Part shown: positions 1-9,315 of the stretch, piece by piece
Position numbering within the stretch: the stretch's first letter is position 1
Layout of the letters: each line of letters begins with the position of its first letter
From: Butyrivibrio sp. YAB3001
Lineage (GTDB): Bacteria > Bacillota > Clostridia > Lachnospirales > Lachnospiraceae
Reading direction: 5' to 3'
Length of the DNA stretch: 64,000 nt
NCBI RefSeq assembly: GCF_900112195.1
Contig: NZ_FOKR01000002.1
Coordinates: 791,155 to 855,154, forward strand
The notes under the pieces: model-generated
Told to the model about the DNA's origin: nothing
Databases searched by the model: none
Seen by the model: only the letters and a program-made list of their open reading frames with translations
Program-made: the position numbers and the translations under genes

Positions 1-200
1 AAAACCCTGGTTCCGCACAGGTTGACCAAATATGGGTTAAGGTGAAGCATAGATATGATTTCACCGTTCTCCACACTTACTATCATGCGATTATCTAAGC
101 ACTTATCGCTATAATAATAGTCCACAAATTCTTTCGAATCCTCAAAAGCCTCTTCATAAAGCTTTCTTGTATTTTCTTTTTCCGCATACTCTGTGATCAT
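1..200 (-). CDS. GNAT-family N-acetyltransferase, N-terminal part (cut by window edge)
   Basis: Only the first 66 codons lie in the window; the gene runs off the left edge. The start reads MITEYAEKENTRKLYEEAF and continues with a hydrophobic strand followed by MLHLNPY, the usual first third of the GNAT acetyltransferases that Lachnospiraceae carry beside DUF2156 genes. Its ATG overlaps the stop of the upstream DUF2156 gene by four bases (ATGA at 197-200), so the two are probably translationally coupled. The acceptor substrate cannot be told. The family call rests on a short stretch and the neighbour. Confidence 0.65.
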   Translation of the reverse strand, partial: MITEYAEKENTRKLYEEAFEDSKEFVDYYYSDKCLDNRMIVSVENGEIISMLHLNPYLVNLCGTRV

Positions 201-1117
201 TTCTCATATACCCTGTATTTTCTTGCAAAACCTATTGGATTGTAGCTTTCTTTTGCCTTACGAAGTCCCTCTAGTCCCATGTCATCTTCACGGTTTACAA
301 TTTTCGCATCTTCGTATGAATGTAAAAGAAATTGCTGATTGATTACCTGATATATTCCGGGAATATCTGAATTTCCCTTTTCTATACTGATAACTGCCAT
401 CTTCTCGCGGCTGTTATAGGAACCGATTGTAAAGGCCTCCAGTTTCTCATCTATAAAAAGACCTCCGATCCTGAAAGTCACCTTATCGCAGTTGCGGAGC
501 ATTTCAATCACTCCGTCTTTCTCCACAATAAGGGTATCTTTGCTGTCTACGCCCTCTGAAAGCCTGATATCAACCCATTTTTGCATGAACTCCTCAAGAA
601 AATACTCATCAACACAGCACAGCGTCTTGTATTCCCATCTGCCTTCATATTCTTTCATGAATTTGTTTATGAGATTTCTCTTTTTCTGGAATTTTTTCCC
701 GGGAAGATTTTTAAGCTCATCCGCATCATACAGATAATCCTTCAGATCAGTTTCTTCCTCAACGACAAACGCAGGGTCATCAAATAATCCCAGTACACTT
801 AGCCCTTCTTCATCAGCAAGGTCTATCCTTAGAGGACAGTTCAATTTCTCATGAAAATACTTTCTTAACAATTCAAAGTATTCCGGCAGTTTATCCTCGC
901 TGCAATATGGCATAGCCGCAAAATATCCCTTATCATCTCTCATCAGAATAAGCGCAGCTTCATCTTCCATATAGATTTCTGTATGATATAAATCTTTCCA
1001 TATATAAGTATCCAAAACTGTGCTATCACAGGTCTTGTTATTACGAAGCGCATAAATCTGCGCCAATTTAGCGGCATCATCAAATGATGGTTTATGAAAA
1101 ATAAGTTCTTTGTCCAT
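197..1117 (-). CDS. DUF2156 (phosphatidylglycerol lysyltransferase C-terminal-like) protein
   Basis: A 306-residue protein with the acyltransferase-like fold of the C-terminal part of lysyl-phosphatidylglycerol synthases. Visible signs are the basic block KKFQKKRNLINKF, the later FRIGGLF and EAFTIGSY strands, and the C-terminal VNREDDMGLEGLRKAKESY. There is no membrane part, so it is a stand-alone cytosolic DUF2156 protein, not MprF; a role in aminoacyl or acyl transfer is inferred from the family only. A longer reading frame starts 13 codons upstream, but ATG at 1117 has AGGA seven bases before it and is preferred. It overlaps the downstream GNAT gene by ATGA. Confidence 0.8.
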   Translation of the reverse strand: MDKELIFHKPSFDDAAKLAQIYALRNNKTCDSTVLDTYIWKDLYHTEIYMEDEAALILMRDDKGYFAAMPYCSEDKLPEYFELLRKYFHEKLNCPLRIDLADEEGLSVLGLFDDPAFVVEEETDLKDYLYDADELKNLPGKKFQKKRNLINKFMKEYEGRWEYKTLCCVDEYFLEEFMQKWVDIRLSEGVDSKDTLIVEKDGVIEMLRNCDKVTFRIGGLFIDEKLEAFTIGSYNSREKMAVISIEKGNSDIPGIYQVINQQFLLHSYEDAKIVNREDDMGLEGLRKAKESYNPIGFARKYRVYEK

Positions 1118-1199
1118 AAGTAGGTCCTCATAAATGGTTGTTGCGCATTTGCACAATTTAATTGTATACTATTTATATTAAATCTTACTTCTGTTCATG

Positions 1200-2867
1200 T
1201 CAATGCCTCGGAATGATAATCCTCACAGTTGTGCCCTGCCCCTGAGCACTCGCTATATCAAGACCGTAGTCACCCTTGTACATCAGTCTTATACGGCGAT
1301 GAATATTGTACAAACCATAATGATTTGAAGTATTGTCCTCATTCTGAAGATTGTTCTGTATTTCTTTTAACCTGTTCTCCTCAATTCCGGCGCCATCATC
1401 CTCACAGACAAAAATTAGCTTCTCCTGCATCTGATAACCTCTGATATGAACTGACAGTTTTTCCTGCCCATTAAAGCCATATTTGATGGCATTCTCAAGA
1501 AGTGGCTGAAGCAATAATTTAGGAATCAGAAAATCCATTATATCCTCGTAAACATCTATCACATACGCAAATCGCTTATTAAATCTTATCTGCAAAATAT
1601 TAAGGTAATACTGGAGGTTATCAAGATCCTCTCTAACTGTTACCTCTTCTTTCATTTCCCTTATGCTATATCGTAAAAGACCTGACAGAGAAACGATCAT
1701 CTTATCAGCGGCGGCAGCATCAATCTTGGCCATGAAACGGATATTGTCAAGGGTGTTAAAAAGAAAATGCGGATTAAACTGACTCTCCAGCTGCTTAACC
1801 TGGGAAAAAGCAGCATGTTCAGCAAGCTCATTATTCTTTTCTATCTGCTCCTTAAGACCTTTTAGCATCTCGTTAAAATCGTTTCCGATAATCTTAAACT
1901 CTGTGCTGCTGTCAATATTAAGAGTTGCGTCCAGATTGCCATTCTGAACTTCTTCAAACGCATCTTCTATTTTCCTGATATCCTTGGTGTAACGCTCAGA
2001 GCTTCCGGCAGTGCTTCTGATCGTAATAAGTGAAATCCCTATAAAAATAATTGCTATGATGATTATAAGCGCCAATATAAGTTCCACGCTCTTTCCGATA
2101 TCACTTATTGTATAAACCACAATTCCTTTGTCCGTAACGGTCTTATACGCATAAAAAAGCGTTCCATTGTATTTTACAAATCCATTGTTTTCATCAAATT
2201 CTTTTATGATCTGGCCATAATTATCCTGGAGCTTTTTTGTGTTGCTGGCATAAACAAAGCCATTTTTATCAGTAATTATCAAAAATCTGCTCTGGCTACC
2301 TGCAGCATTTGAGATAACTTCACCGGGCACAATGTAGCAAATCGCATATCTCAAACTATTCTTCTCATATACACCTTTTACTGCATACAACGCCTTTTCG
2401 TACAAAACAAACGATACCTGGCTCTTATACTTATTTATCTTGTTCCAAACTCCCCAATTCGCGTAGTTTTCATCCGTAAGAAATTTGGGAACATAATCCT
2501 TACTTGTGAAAAGAGCTTCATGAGAGGCTGAAAGTATTATCAAATTTCCGATATCACTAAACTCAGCCGTTCTGTCATATAGCTTTGAAAAAATCTCATC
2601 ACTTGAAACCGTTTCATTTTTCTCAGCAAGGTCTTTTTCCAAAACATCAGAAACATCGCCCAAAAGCTCATAATAAATATTCAGTATCCTTGTTATCTCG
2701 CCTGCAACCTGCCTGTTTCCCTGCTTATTGTAAGAGGTGGTAAAAATAGACCATGAAAAGACAAACAAAAAGAGCGCAACTGACACAATTATGGCTATTG
2801 GAACAATTGAAAATCTTATGAAAGTTCTACGTATATTCTCCTGGAAAGACTGAGGATCTCTGTTCAT
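1200..2867 (-). CDS. Membrane sensor histidine kinase, LytS/YesM type
   Basis: A 555-residue two-component kinase. Transmembrane segments lie near residues 17-42 and 262-283 and flank an extracellular sensor region; a HAMP region follows to about 340. The phosphoacceptor His is H367 in SQFNPHFLFNTLD (His_kinase family PF06580). The ATPase domain shows LLQPLLENAIKYGF (N box) and EDDGAGI (G box). The start overlaps the stop of the solute-binding protein gene by ATGA, so the two are co-translated and probably sense the same ligand. No response regulator gene is adjacent inside the window; it may lie elsewhere or beyond the left edge. Confidence 0.9.
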   Translation of the reverse strand: MNRDPQSFQENIRRTFIRFSIVPIAIIVSVALFLFVFSWSIFTTSYNKQGNRQVAGEITRILNIYYELLGDVSDVLEKDLAEKNETVSSDEIFSKLYDRTAEFSDIGNLIILSASHEALFTSKDYVPKFLTDENYANWGVWNKINKYKSQVSFVLYEKALYAVKGVYEKNSLRYAICYIVPGEVISNAAGSQSRFLIITDKNGFVYASNTKKLQDNYGQIIKEFDENNGFVKYNGTLFYAYKTVTDKGIVVYTISDIGKSVELILALIIIIAIIFIGISLITIRSTAGSSERYTKDIRKIEDAFEEVQNGNLDATLNIDSSTEFKIIGNDFNEMLKGLKEQIEKNNELAEHAAFSQVKQLESQFNPHFLFNTLDNIRFMAKIDAAAADKMIVSLSGLLRYSIREMKEEVTVREDLDNLQYYLNILQIRFNKRFAYVIDVYEDIMDFLIPKLLLQPLLENAIKYGFNGQEKLSVHIRGYQMQEKLIFVCEDDGAGIEENRLKEIQNNLQNEDNTSNHYGLYNIHRRIRLMYKGDYGLDIASAQGQGTTVRIIIPRH

Positions 2868-3889
2868 GGATTCACCTCCTCAAATCTTTGAAGGAACTTC
2901 TCAATCCACTTATTCTTGCTATTCATAACGCGAAATTTATCCGTTCCTATGTACGGAATTTCATCACTGGAAATGACAAGCTTTGAGCCTTCCACATCCT
3001 TTCTTACGGAACGTCTCCCAAGATCACTTGCCATATAAAGCTGCGCATCCTTTGATGTCAGAAAATCCACAAATCTCTCCGCATTGGATATTCTTTTTGA
3101 TTTTTTGCTGATATAAATGCCATCTGGCGTTGAAAGAACTCCCTCGTCCATATAGACTATACGGATATGCTTATCCTTTTTTATCATAGTAACAGCTGCT
3201 TCTTCAAAGGTAAGTCCCACCTTGAATTTCCCATCTGCCACACCGTAATACACTTCAGATGAGTTATCAAGCAGTTTTCCATCAAGGTTATTGATCAGTT
3301 TTTTTACGTAATCCCAACCATTTTCGGGATCCCCTTTTCCCATGGCATACAGCATGTTTACAAGATGTTCAAATGCAGATGAGGATTTAAGCGGATTTGC
3401 ATAAGCAATCTGCCCCTTAAGAAGAGGGTTCAGCAGATCATCGTACCCTTCCACCTTAATATCCCCGATAATATCCGAATTTACTATAATAACGCTTGGA
3501 ACATCAGAAAAACAGGTGAATTCTCCTTCCACAGTCTTAAACTGTTCCTTGAAAATCGCCCTGTTCAGAGTCTTATATGAAAAGAAATAATCTTTATATG
3601 AACCTACTGCAAGAAGTGATCCGCCCCATAATACATCCACATCCTCATCTGTAGTAATCTTCTCTATCGCATCGGTTGTACCACAGCTGATGAGATTCAC
3701 AGATATTCCTGTCTCATTCTCAAACTCCTGCATAAGAGGAGTCATAAATTCAATAGGATTGGGCGAAACCACCACAAGACTATTATCATCAGGATCACTA
3801 TCATTTCTTGTGTTTACACTAACGCCCCAAAATACCGCAAACACCGCAATTACCAGAATTATTGGCAAAACTGTCATTACTTTTTTCAT
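2864..3889 (-). CDS. Extracellular solute-binding protein (family 1, iron/organic-ligand type)
   Basis: About 341 residues: one N-terminal hydrophobic segment (residues 5-24), then a periplasmic-binding-protein fold of the FbpA/AfuA kind. Visible are LVVVSPNPIEFMTPLMQEFE, the DVLWGG strand, and the hinge AYANPLKSSSAFEHLVNMLY. There is no lipobox Cys, so it is probably membrane-anchored or secreted rather than a lipoprotein. Start: the ATG at 3889 has GGGAAG about eight bases upstream, better than the in-frame ATG 13 codons earlier. It is coupled to the histidine kinase by a four-base overlap, with no ABC permease or ATPase nearby. I infer that it presents ligand to the kinase rather than feeding a transporter. 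Confidence 0.8.
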   Translation of the reverse strand: MKKVMTVLPIILVIAVFAVFWGVSVNTRNDSDPDDNSLVVVSPNPIEFMTPLMQEFENETGISVNLISCGTTDAIEKITTDEDVDVLWGGSLLAVGSYKDYFFSYKTLNRAIFKEQFKTVEGEFTCFSDVPSVIIVNSDIIGDIKVEGYDDLLNPLLKGQIAYANPLKSSSAFEHLVNMLYAMGKGDPENGWDYVKKLINNLDGKLLDNSSEVYYGVADGKFKVGLTFEEAAVTMIKKDKHIRIVYMDEGVLSTPDGIYISKKSKRISNAERFVDFLTSKDAQLYMASDLGRRSVRKDVEGSKLVISSDEIPYIGTDKFRVMNSKNKWIEKFLQRFEEVNP

Positions 3890-4011
3890 ACATTTACTTC
3901 CCAAAACATCAAGCAGACTGAAAGCCACTTATTTTCGCGCTTTCTACCAGAAAAAAACGAAAGAAGTTGTTATTACACAACTTCTCTCTAAACATCTTAA
4001 CACATTTCGTG

Positions 4012-4236
4012 TTACTTCACCCTATTCTTATTTGCCAAATTTTCACAATCAGGCGGAGAATTTATCAGATCATTATTTCTGACTTTGCAGGACACATTTC
4101 TGCAGGTACGGCACCTGAAAGTCACAGAATTGCCATACATCTTTTTGCAACTAAGAGAACAAAACGCATACTTTCCCTTCTTTGCAGTGAATTCTCTTCC
4201 ACAATTTACGCATAAACGCTTTACGTTACGTGCCAA
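4012..4236 (-). CDS. Small zinc-ribbon protein
   Basis: A 74-residue protein with two Cys clusters: CVNCGREF and CSLSCKKMYG, then CRTCRNVSC, typical of a small treble-clef/zinc-ribbon protein. I chose the TTG at 4236 because AAAGGATG lies about eight bases upstream and conservation-like features begin right after it (MARNVKRLCVNCG). The open frame extends 26 codons further upstream without a ribosome binding site. It stands alone between the solute-binding protein and the MutS-like gene. Function unknown; nucleic-acid binding is possible from the fold class. Confidence 0.6.
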   Translation of the reverse strand: MARNVKRLCVNCGREFTAKKGKYAFCSLSCKKMYGNSVTFRCRTCRNVSCKVRNNDLINSPPDCENLANKNRVK

Positions 4237-4366
4237 TTTATCACATCCTTTTTTTGCTTCAAAAAGCCATTGATGGGTAGATTTGTTATCATTATAGCAA
4301 ACATATTGTAACAAATTAGCATGAACTTTATGTTAATATGCTATTAAAATAAAATTAAATAGCATT

Positions 4367-6064
4367 TCATTTCCCCTCTGTCAGCATATCAAATGTCACA
4401 CCGTATCTTTTGGCGATGTCATTTGCATAGGACATTCCCTCAGGTGGCGCAACTTTAATGGAGTATGAACGCTCACTACCCTGATTTAGTACAATAAGGG
4501 ATGCTGCCTTGAACTTAGATGCATCTGCATTTATTTCATCTATGTCATAAGCAAGCTTGTGCATATGAGTGTTGTAAATGGTCCGGATTCCCTTTTGTAA
4601 TATTGCCTTTATACAGTCCTTGGCAATGAAAAAGCCTTCTTCAAAAGAGGTTGTTGAAAATGTCTCATTCAAAAGAAAAAGACTGTCTTTTGTTGCATTA
4701 TCGTACATGTCCTTAAATCTCTTGCATTCTTCGCCAAGACGTCCCAGGTCAAGAGTCTTATCCTCATCTGCGGGAAAATGCGTGTAAATGGCATCTACAG
4801 GTCTATAAGAAAAAGATATTCCCGGGACATATATTCCACCCTGAGCAAGAAAATATAGCTGACCTATAGCCTGAGTAATTGTTGTCTTACCACCACGGTT
4901 TGCGCCGGTAAGAATATATAACCACAGGTCGTCTGTGAACCTAAGGCTATTAAGAACTATATCACTAAAAGAAATTCCACCATTTTCGATGAGTTTGAGA
5001 TTGTATACTCCTTTGGCATCCATTGCAAGGGATGTATCAGCTTCTTTACATATCTCCGGTTTGCAAAATAAGAATCCTTTTTCTGAAAGTTTTTCTATAA
5101 ATTCAGCCCAGCGGATATAATAGATGAATTCAGGCATAAGGTCAGTAATATCAGTAATTGCAAGCATTGCATATTTGCCAAGGACTTCTCTTAGGTGTCT
5201 TACAGTTTTACTAAGAAGTCTTCCTGCAACTTCATCCATGTAGTTTGTTATTCCGCGTTCACTTTCCTCCCCTTCCGGAATATGCCTGAGGCTCATAAGT
5301 GCAAGTGGGCTAAATGCAGGAATCACAAAATCCTTATCATTAGTTATTTTTCCCTTTATTGTAAATTCATCAAATCTATAAGAACCGTCCCAATCTGCAT
5401 CTTTATTTATGGAATCACCTGTCACTTTATCTATAAAATGGCTAACGATATGAGACTTGCTAAAAGGCTTACTGTTTATGGAAATCACTCCCAGATCAGT
5501 TGCTTCAAAACGTTCATTTAAGTTGATGCCGACAGTTACACTCTTTAGATTGCCGGTATTTGCTTTCAAATCCTTAATATCTTTTTTTAGTGCATCAAGA
5601 GCATTATCCTCATAAATATGATTGACATAATCCCTTAGCCTGTTAAGGCCTTCAGAATGAATATCAGTTTCTGCAAGACAAGCATGAATCGCTTCTATAC
5701 ACTCTATATAATCTCTTATCTCTTCAAGTCTGTGTAGCAAGTCCCAAACACCCGGCTCATGCTCATGATCTCGTTTAAAGCTCCCGAACTCACGCAAAAA
5801 GTTGATGCGATCAAAAAGTTTTAGCAAAGTGTCGCGCATTTTTTTATTCTTATAAATATCATCAAAAACATCTGCGCGATATCCGGCATTGAACGGATCA
5901 GCAGCCATCATTTTCATGACATTCATTATATAAATGCGCTCATTTTCTAAAGTTGAAAGCTTTTTTACAATGACATCCATTCCTATATCGTGAATGGTGA
6001 TGTCACTTAATGTCTTAAAATTCAAAGTCTGGTCCGGAAAGAGCAGACTAATTTTTTCTCCCAT
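4367..6064 (-). CDS. MutS-family (MutS domain V-like) ATPase
   Basis: 565 residues. The C-terminal third is the ABC-type ATPase of MutS: Walker A GANRGGKTT (387-395), a Q-loop region, Walker B region SLFLLNETFSTTSF (462-475) and the THMHKL switch (500-505). The N-terminal part is helical, like the MutS core/lever, and there is no mismatch-binding domain I, no Smr nuclease domain, and a length well below MutS (about 860). It belongs with the stand-alone MutS-like ATPases common in Firmicutes, whose role is not settled. Odd point: Walker B reads LLNE where MutS has LLDE. Monocistronic, with its start at 6064 facing the shikimate-kinase-like gene. Confidence 0.8.
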   Translation of the reverse strand: MGEKISLLFPDQTLNFKTLSDITIHDIGMDVIVKKLSTLENERIYIMNVMKMMAADPFNAGYRADVFDDIYKNKKMRDTLLKLFDRINFLREFGSFKRDHEHEPGVWDLLHRLEEIRDYIECIEAIHACLAETDIHSEGLNRLRDYVNHIYEDNALDALKKDIKDLKANTGNLKSVTVGINLNERFEATDLGVISINSKPFSKSHIVSHFIDKVTGDSINKDADWDGSYRFDEFTIKGKITNDKDFVIPAFSPLALMSLRHIPEGEESERGITNYMDEVAGRLLSKTVRHLREVLGKYAMLAITDITDLMPEFIYYIRWAEFIEKLSEKGFLFCKPEICKEADTSLAMDAKGVYNLKLIENGGISFSDIVLNSLRFTDDLWLYILTGANRGGKTTITQAIGQLYFLAQGGIYVPGISFSYRPVDAIYTHFPADEDKTLDLGRLGEECKRFKDMYDNATKDSLFLLNETFSTTSFEEGFFIAKDCIKAILQKGIRTIYNTHMHKLAYDIDEINADASKFKAASLIVLNQGSERSYSIKVAPPEGMSYANDIAKRYGVTFDMLTEGK

Positions 6065-6175
6065 AATACCCCCAAAAACAATTTGTTATACGTGAATCAA
6101 TTTTCTCACAAAATATGCAGTACAGTGTGCTTTTTTGTCTGAATAATAACAATTATAACATCTATCGAATCCTAT

Positions 6176-6203
6176 TTGTTTATATTTTAACATGTGTTAT
6201 AAT
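6176..6203 (+). promoter_or_regulatory. Probable sigma-A promoter for the shikimate-kinase-like gene
   Basis: TTGTTT (6176-6181) and a perfect TATAAT (6198-6203) are 16 bases apart, about 90 bases before the ATG at 6293. The -35 is weak, the -10 is consensus. Confidence 0.5.
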
Positions 6204-6292
6204 CCATAACGTAACCGCAAATGTACTGTTTTTATATATGACAGGAATTTGATATTGAAAAAGCAAGTATTCTTGCTAACGATAGGAAAAGA

Positions 6293-6793
6293 ATGAAAAA
6301 AGATAACATTATTTTGATTGGAATGCCGGCAGCCGGAAAGAGCACTGTTGGAGTAATATTGGCTAAGATATTGGGATACAATTTCGTTGATTCAGATCTT
6401 GTTATTCAGGAAAAAGAAGGCAGAAAACTTGCTCAGATCATAGAAGCTGAAGGCGTAGACGGATTCATAGATATAGAAAACCGCATCAATCAGGGAATTG
6501 AGGTAGAAAAAAGTGTCATTTCCACAGGCGGAAGTGTTGTCTATGGAAAAGAAGCTATGGAGCATTATAAGAACATCGGAAAAATCGTATACCTTAAAGT
6601 TGATATGGATATCCTCACAAAGCGCCTAAAAAATATGAAACAGCGCGGAGTTGTAATGAAAGACGGACAGTCACTCATTTCTTTATACAACGAAAGAAGC
6701 GTTCTCTATGAGAAATATGCTGATATCACTATTGAGGAAGGCAATGACACTATGGAAGAGGTTGTTGCAAAACTGCTGGCTGCGCTATCATAA
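6293..6793 (+). CDS. Shikimate-kinase-like P-loop kinase with altered substrate site
   Basis: 166 residues, the normal size for shikimate kinase, with an AGGAAAAGA ribosome binding site. Family features: P-loop GMPAAGKST (10-18), Asp pair DSD (33-35), and the C-terminal ERSVLYEKYAD. However, the shikimate-binding FRxxE motif reads FIDIE (58-62), so the Arg is Ile, and the GGG loop reads GGS (79-81). The LID keeps an Arg (KQRGVV). By family knowledge these residues hold the shikimate carboxylate, so the true substrate may differ or activity may be weak. No other aromatic-pathway gene is adjacent. The kinase fold is sure; the substrate is not. Confidence 0.75.
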   Translation: MKKDNIILIGMPAAGKSTVGVILAKILGYNFVDSDLVIQEKEGRKLAQIIEAEGVDGFIDIENRINQGIEVEKSVISTGGSVVYGKEAMEHYKNIGKIVYLKVDMDILTKRLKNMKQRGVVMKDGQSLISLYNERSVLYEKYADITIEEGNDTMEEVVAKLLAALS

Positions 6794-6890
6794 CTTCTAA
6801 AGGGCTGTTCTCCTGTGCTCTGCTTTGTGGAAACCGTCTTGGAATCGCAAAGAGCCTTGCTCCAATCCAGTACCTTATTCGATTTTTGCA

Positions 6891-7004
6891 ATCGAGTAGG
6901 CTGACTCCTACTCGATTTCGCACACGAACATTCCGCATTTCATGCTCCATGTTCTTACGACCGGCAAATGAATTTGTATGCAAGCATCCATTCGCTTGCC
7001 GGTC
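6891..7004. repeat. Two intergenic hairpins between convergent genes
   Basis: A 10-bp perfect inverted repeat, ATCGAGTAGG (6891-6900) and CCTACTCGAT (6907-6916), is followed by a second one, GACCGGCAAATGAA (6959-6972) with TTCGCTTGCCGGTC (6991-7004), two mismatches in 14. No gene is evident here. The pieces look like a palindromic intergenic element of the sort seen elsewhere in this window. Confidence 0.6.
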
Positions 7005-7013
7005 TTGTGCTAC

Positions 7014-7048
7014 AAAAAGAGACGGGTTCAAATGAATCCGTCTCTTTT
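7014..7048. terminator. Bidirectional Rho-independent terminator (shikimate-kinase-like / tpiA)
   Basis: Stem AAAAGAGACGGGTTC (7015-7029) pairs with GAATCCGTCTCTTTT (7034-7048), 14 of 15 plus a G-T pair, four-base loop, with A- and T-rich flanks giving U-tracts on both strands. It sits between the convergent kinase-like gene and tpiA. Confidence 0.9.
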
Positions 7049-7071
7049 CATGTATAATTTGAACTTAAGAT

Positions 7072-7818
7072 TTAAGCGTTGACGATCTTGCCAAAATCTG
7101 GCTTCAAGCTTGCGCCGCCGATAAGTCCACCATCGATGTTAGGCTTTGAAAGAAGTTCAGCAGCATTGCCAGCGTTCATAGATCCGCCATACTGAATACG
7201 AACTTCATCTGCTGTAGCCTGATCATAAAGCTTAGCAATAAGCTCACGGATAAGTCCGCAAACTTCTTCAGCCTGATCTGCTGTAGCTGTTTCGCCTGTT
7301 CCGATAGCCCAGATAGGCTCGTAAGCGATAACAAGCTTCTTTACCTGATCAGCAGTTACTCCATCAAGATCCCAAGTGATCTGTCTTTCAATCCACTCCT
7401 TGTAAGTATCAGCCTTACGAAGTGCAAGAGATTCACCACAGCAAAGGATAGGTGTAAGACCTGAAGCAAATGCCTTCTTAACCTTCTGGTTGATAAGGAT
7501 ATCATTCTCACCGAAGATATCTCTTCTCTCTGAGTGTCCAATGATAACATACTCAACACCTGCATCCTTAAGCATAGGAGCAGAAATTTCACCTGTGAAA
7601 GCGCCACTGTCTACAATGTAGAAATTCTCAGCACCAACATGTACGTTTGTGCCCTTAACTGCCTCAACTACAGGTACGATATCGATAGCCGGTACGCAGT
7701 AAACTACGTCAACAGCATCATTCTTTACTAAATCTTTAAGCTCTGCGCAAAGAGCTACTGCCTCACTGGGAGTCTTGTTCATTTTCCAGTTTCCGGCGAT
7801 AATTCTTCTTCTTGCCAT
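7072..7818 (-). CDS. tpiA: Triosephosphate isomerase
   Basis: 248 residues. Interconverts dihydroxyacetone phosphate and glyceraldehyde 3-phosphate in glycolysis. N-terminal [11 protein letters not shown] carries the catalytic Asn and Lys, IIGHSERR the catalytic His, [11 protein letters not shown] the catalytic Glu and loop 6, and IQYGGSMN with GGLIGGASL the phosphate site. The start at 7818 has a perfect AGGAGG six bases away; a longer frame begins ten codons earlier without one. Last of the gap-pgk-tpiA series; a 230-bp gap with a palindrome separates it from pgk. Confidence 0.98.
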   Translation of the reverse strand: MARRRIIAGNWKMNKTPSEAVALCAELKDLVKNDAVDVVYCVPAIDIVPVVEAVKGTNVHVGAENFYIVDSGAFTGEISAPMLKDAGVEYVIIGHSERRDIFGENDILINQKVKKAFASGLTPILCCGESLALRKADTYKEWIERQITWDLDGVTADQVKKLVIAYEPIWAIGTGETATADQAEEVCGLIRELIAKLYDQATADEVRIQYGGSMNAGNAAELLSKPNIDGGLIGGASLKPDFGKIVNA

Positions 7819-7850
7819 TTTATTCCTCCTAGATACTACGCTCCACAACA

Positions 7851-7965
7851 GGTATGATCTCTACGATGCACACTTCCGTTCCATCTCAAACGCAAGAGTA
7901 CTAAGTCAGCACAATACGCAGACTAAGTACTCGCGTTTTCAAAGGGCATCTATGAGACCATATCC
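7851..7965. repeat. 115-bp palindromic element between pgk and tpiA
   Basis: Two arms pair over most of their length: GGTATGATCTCTACGATGC (7851-7869) with GCATCTATGAGACCATATCC (7946-7965), and AAACGCAAGAGTACTAAGTC (7888-7907) with GACTAAGTACTCGCGTTTT (7921-7939). The loop is about 13 bases. As RNA it would form a long imperfect hairpin in the pgk-tpiA spacer. No coding sequence seen. Confidence 0.75.
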
Positions 7966-8048
7966 TTTATGTTTCGCTCACTCATTATGTAAAAATATAT
8001 GCTCTAACTACAATTAGTTAGCAATCATCATCTTACGCCGCTGCCATA

Positions 8049-9284
8049 TTATTTATCGTCTGCTGCAACTACGCCTGGAAGAGCCTTGCCTTCAAGGAAC
8101 TCAAGAGAAGCGCCGCCACCTGTTGAAATGTGGCTCATCTTATCAGCGAAACCAAGCTGGTTAACAGCTGCTGCACTATCACCACCACCGATGATTGTTG
8201 TAGCTTCTGTCTCAGCAAGAGCCTTAGCTACAGCCTTTGTGCCTTCTGCAAGAACAGGGTTCTCGAATACGCCCATAGGTCCGTTCCAAACAACTGTCTT
8301 AGCTGACTTAACAGCATCTGCGAAGAGTTCACGTGTCTTTGTTCCGATATCAAGACCTTCCTTATCAGCAGGAATCTTTGTAGATTCAACAATTGCTGTC
8401 TCGATGTCAGGATTGTCGATAGGATCTGGGAATCCAGCAGAAACAACTGTATCAACAGGAAGAAGAAGTGTCTTGCCGTTAGCCTTAGCCTTGTCAAGCA
8501 TCTCCTTGCAGTAATCAAGCTTAGTGTCATCTACGAGAGACTTACCAACTTCATAGCCCTGAGCCTTAAGGAATGTGAATGCCATACCACCACCGATGAT
8601 AAGTGTATCGCACTTCTCAAGAAGGTTAGAAATAACGTTGAGCTTATCAGCAACCTTAGCGCCACCAAGAATAGCTACGAAAGGTCTTACAGGATTCTCA
8701 ACTGCATTTCCAAGGAAGTCGATTTCCTTCTGCATAAGATATCCAACAGCGTTGTTTCCGCCCTTTTCTGTGATGAACTTTGTAACAACTGCTACAGAAG
8801 CGTGTGCTCTGTGAGCTGAACCAAATGCATCGCATACATAATCATCAGCAAGATCAGCAAGCTCTTTTGCGAAAGCTTCTCCAGCTTCCTGTGGCTTTGT
8901 CTCCTCTTTGCCTCTGAAACGTGTATTCTGAAGAAGAACAACATCTCCCTCGTTCATAGCTTCAACTGCTGCTGTTGCATCAGCGCCTGTTACATTATAA
9001 TCAGCAACGAACTTAACGTCCTTGCCAAGCTTCTCTGAAAGTCTCTTAGCTACAGGAGCAAGTGATTCACCCTCGTTAGGACCATTTTTAACTTTTCCAA
9101 GATGTGAGCAAAGGATAACCTTTCCACCATCATCAACAAGCTTCTTGATTGTAGGAAGAGCTGCTACGATTCTTGTCTCGTCTGTGATCTCACCGTTCTT
9201 AAGAGGTACGTTGAAATCGCAACGAACAAGTACACGTCTGCCCTTTACGTTGATGTCATCTACTGACTTTTTGTTTAAAGACAT
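8049..9284 (-). CDS. pgk: Phosphoglycerate kinase
   Basis: 411 residues, slightly longer than the usual 390-400. Forms ATP and 3-phosphoglycerate from 1,3-bisphosphoglycerate. N domain: [12 protein letters not shown], the substrate motif HLGK, and SAHRAHAS; C domain: [32 protein letters not shown], and the nucleotide-binding [12 protein letters not shown] with [15 protein letters not shown]. The ATG at 9284 has AGGAGG eight bases upstream. It follows gap, but a strong terminator lies between, so it is read through in part or has its own promoter. Confidence 0.98.
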   Translation of the reverse strand: MSLNKKSVDDINVKGRRVLVRCDFNVPLKNGEITDETRIVAALPTIKKLVDDGGKVILCSHLGKVKNGPNEGESLAPVAKRLSEKLGKDVKFVADYNVTGADATAAVEAMNEGDVVLLQNTRFRGKEETKPQEAGEAFAKELADLADDYVCDAFGSAHRAHASVAVVTKFITEKGGNNAVGYLMQKEIDFLGNAVENPVRPFVAILGGAKVADKLNVISNLLEKCDTLIIGGGMAFTFLKAQGYEVGKSLVDDTKLDYCKEMLDKAKANGKTLLLPVDTVVSAGFPDPIDNPDIETAIVESTKIPADKEGLDIGTKTRELFADAVKSAKTVVWNGPMGVFENPVLAEGTKAVAKALAETEATTIIGGGDSAAAVNQLGFADKMSHISTGGGASLEFLEGKALPGVVAADDK

Positions 9285-9315
9285 TTTGTTTTCCTCCTGG
9301 GATTATATTAAAAGA

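Noticed and set aside
6750..7031. Possible 93-codon gene on the - strand after the shikimate-kinase-like gene
   Set aside because: Covers three hairpins and a terminator and overlaps the kinase end; sequence is not protein-like.
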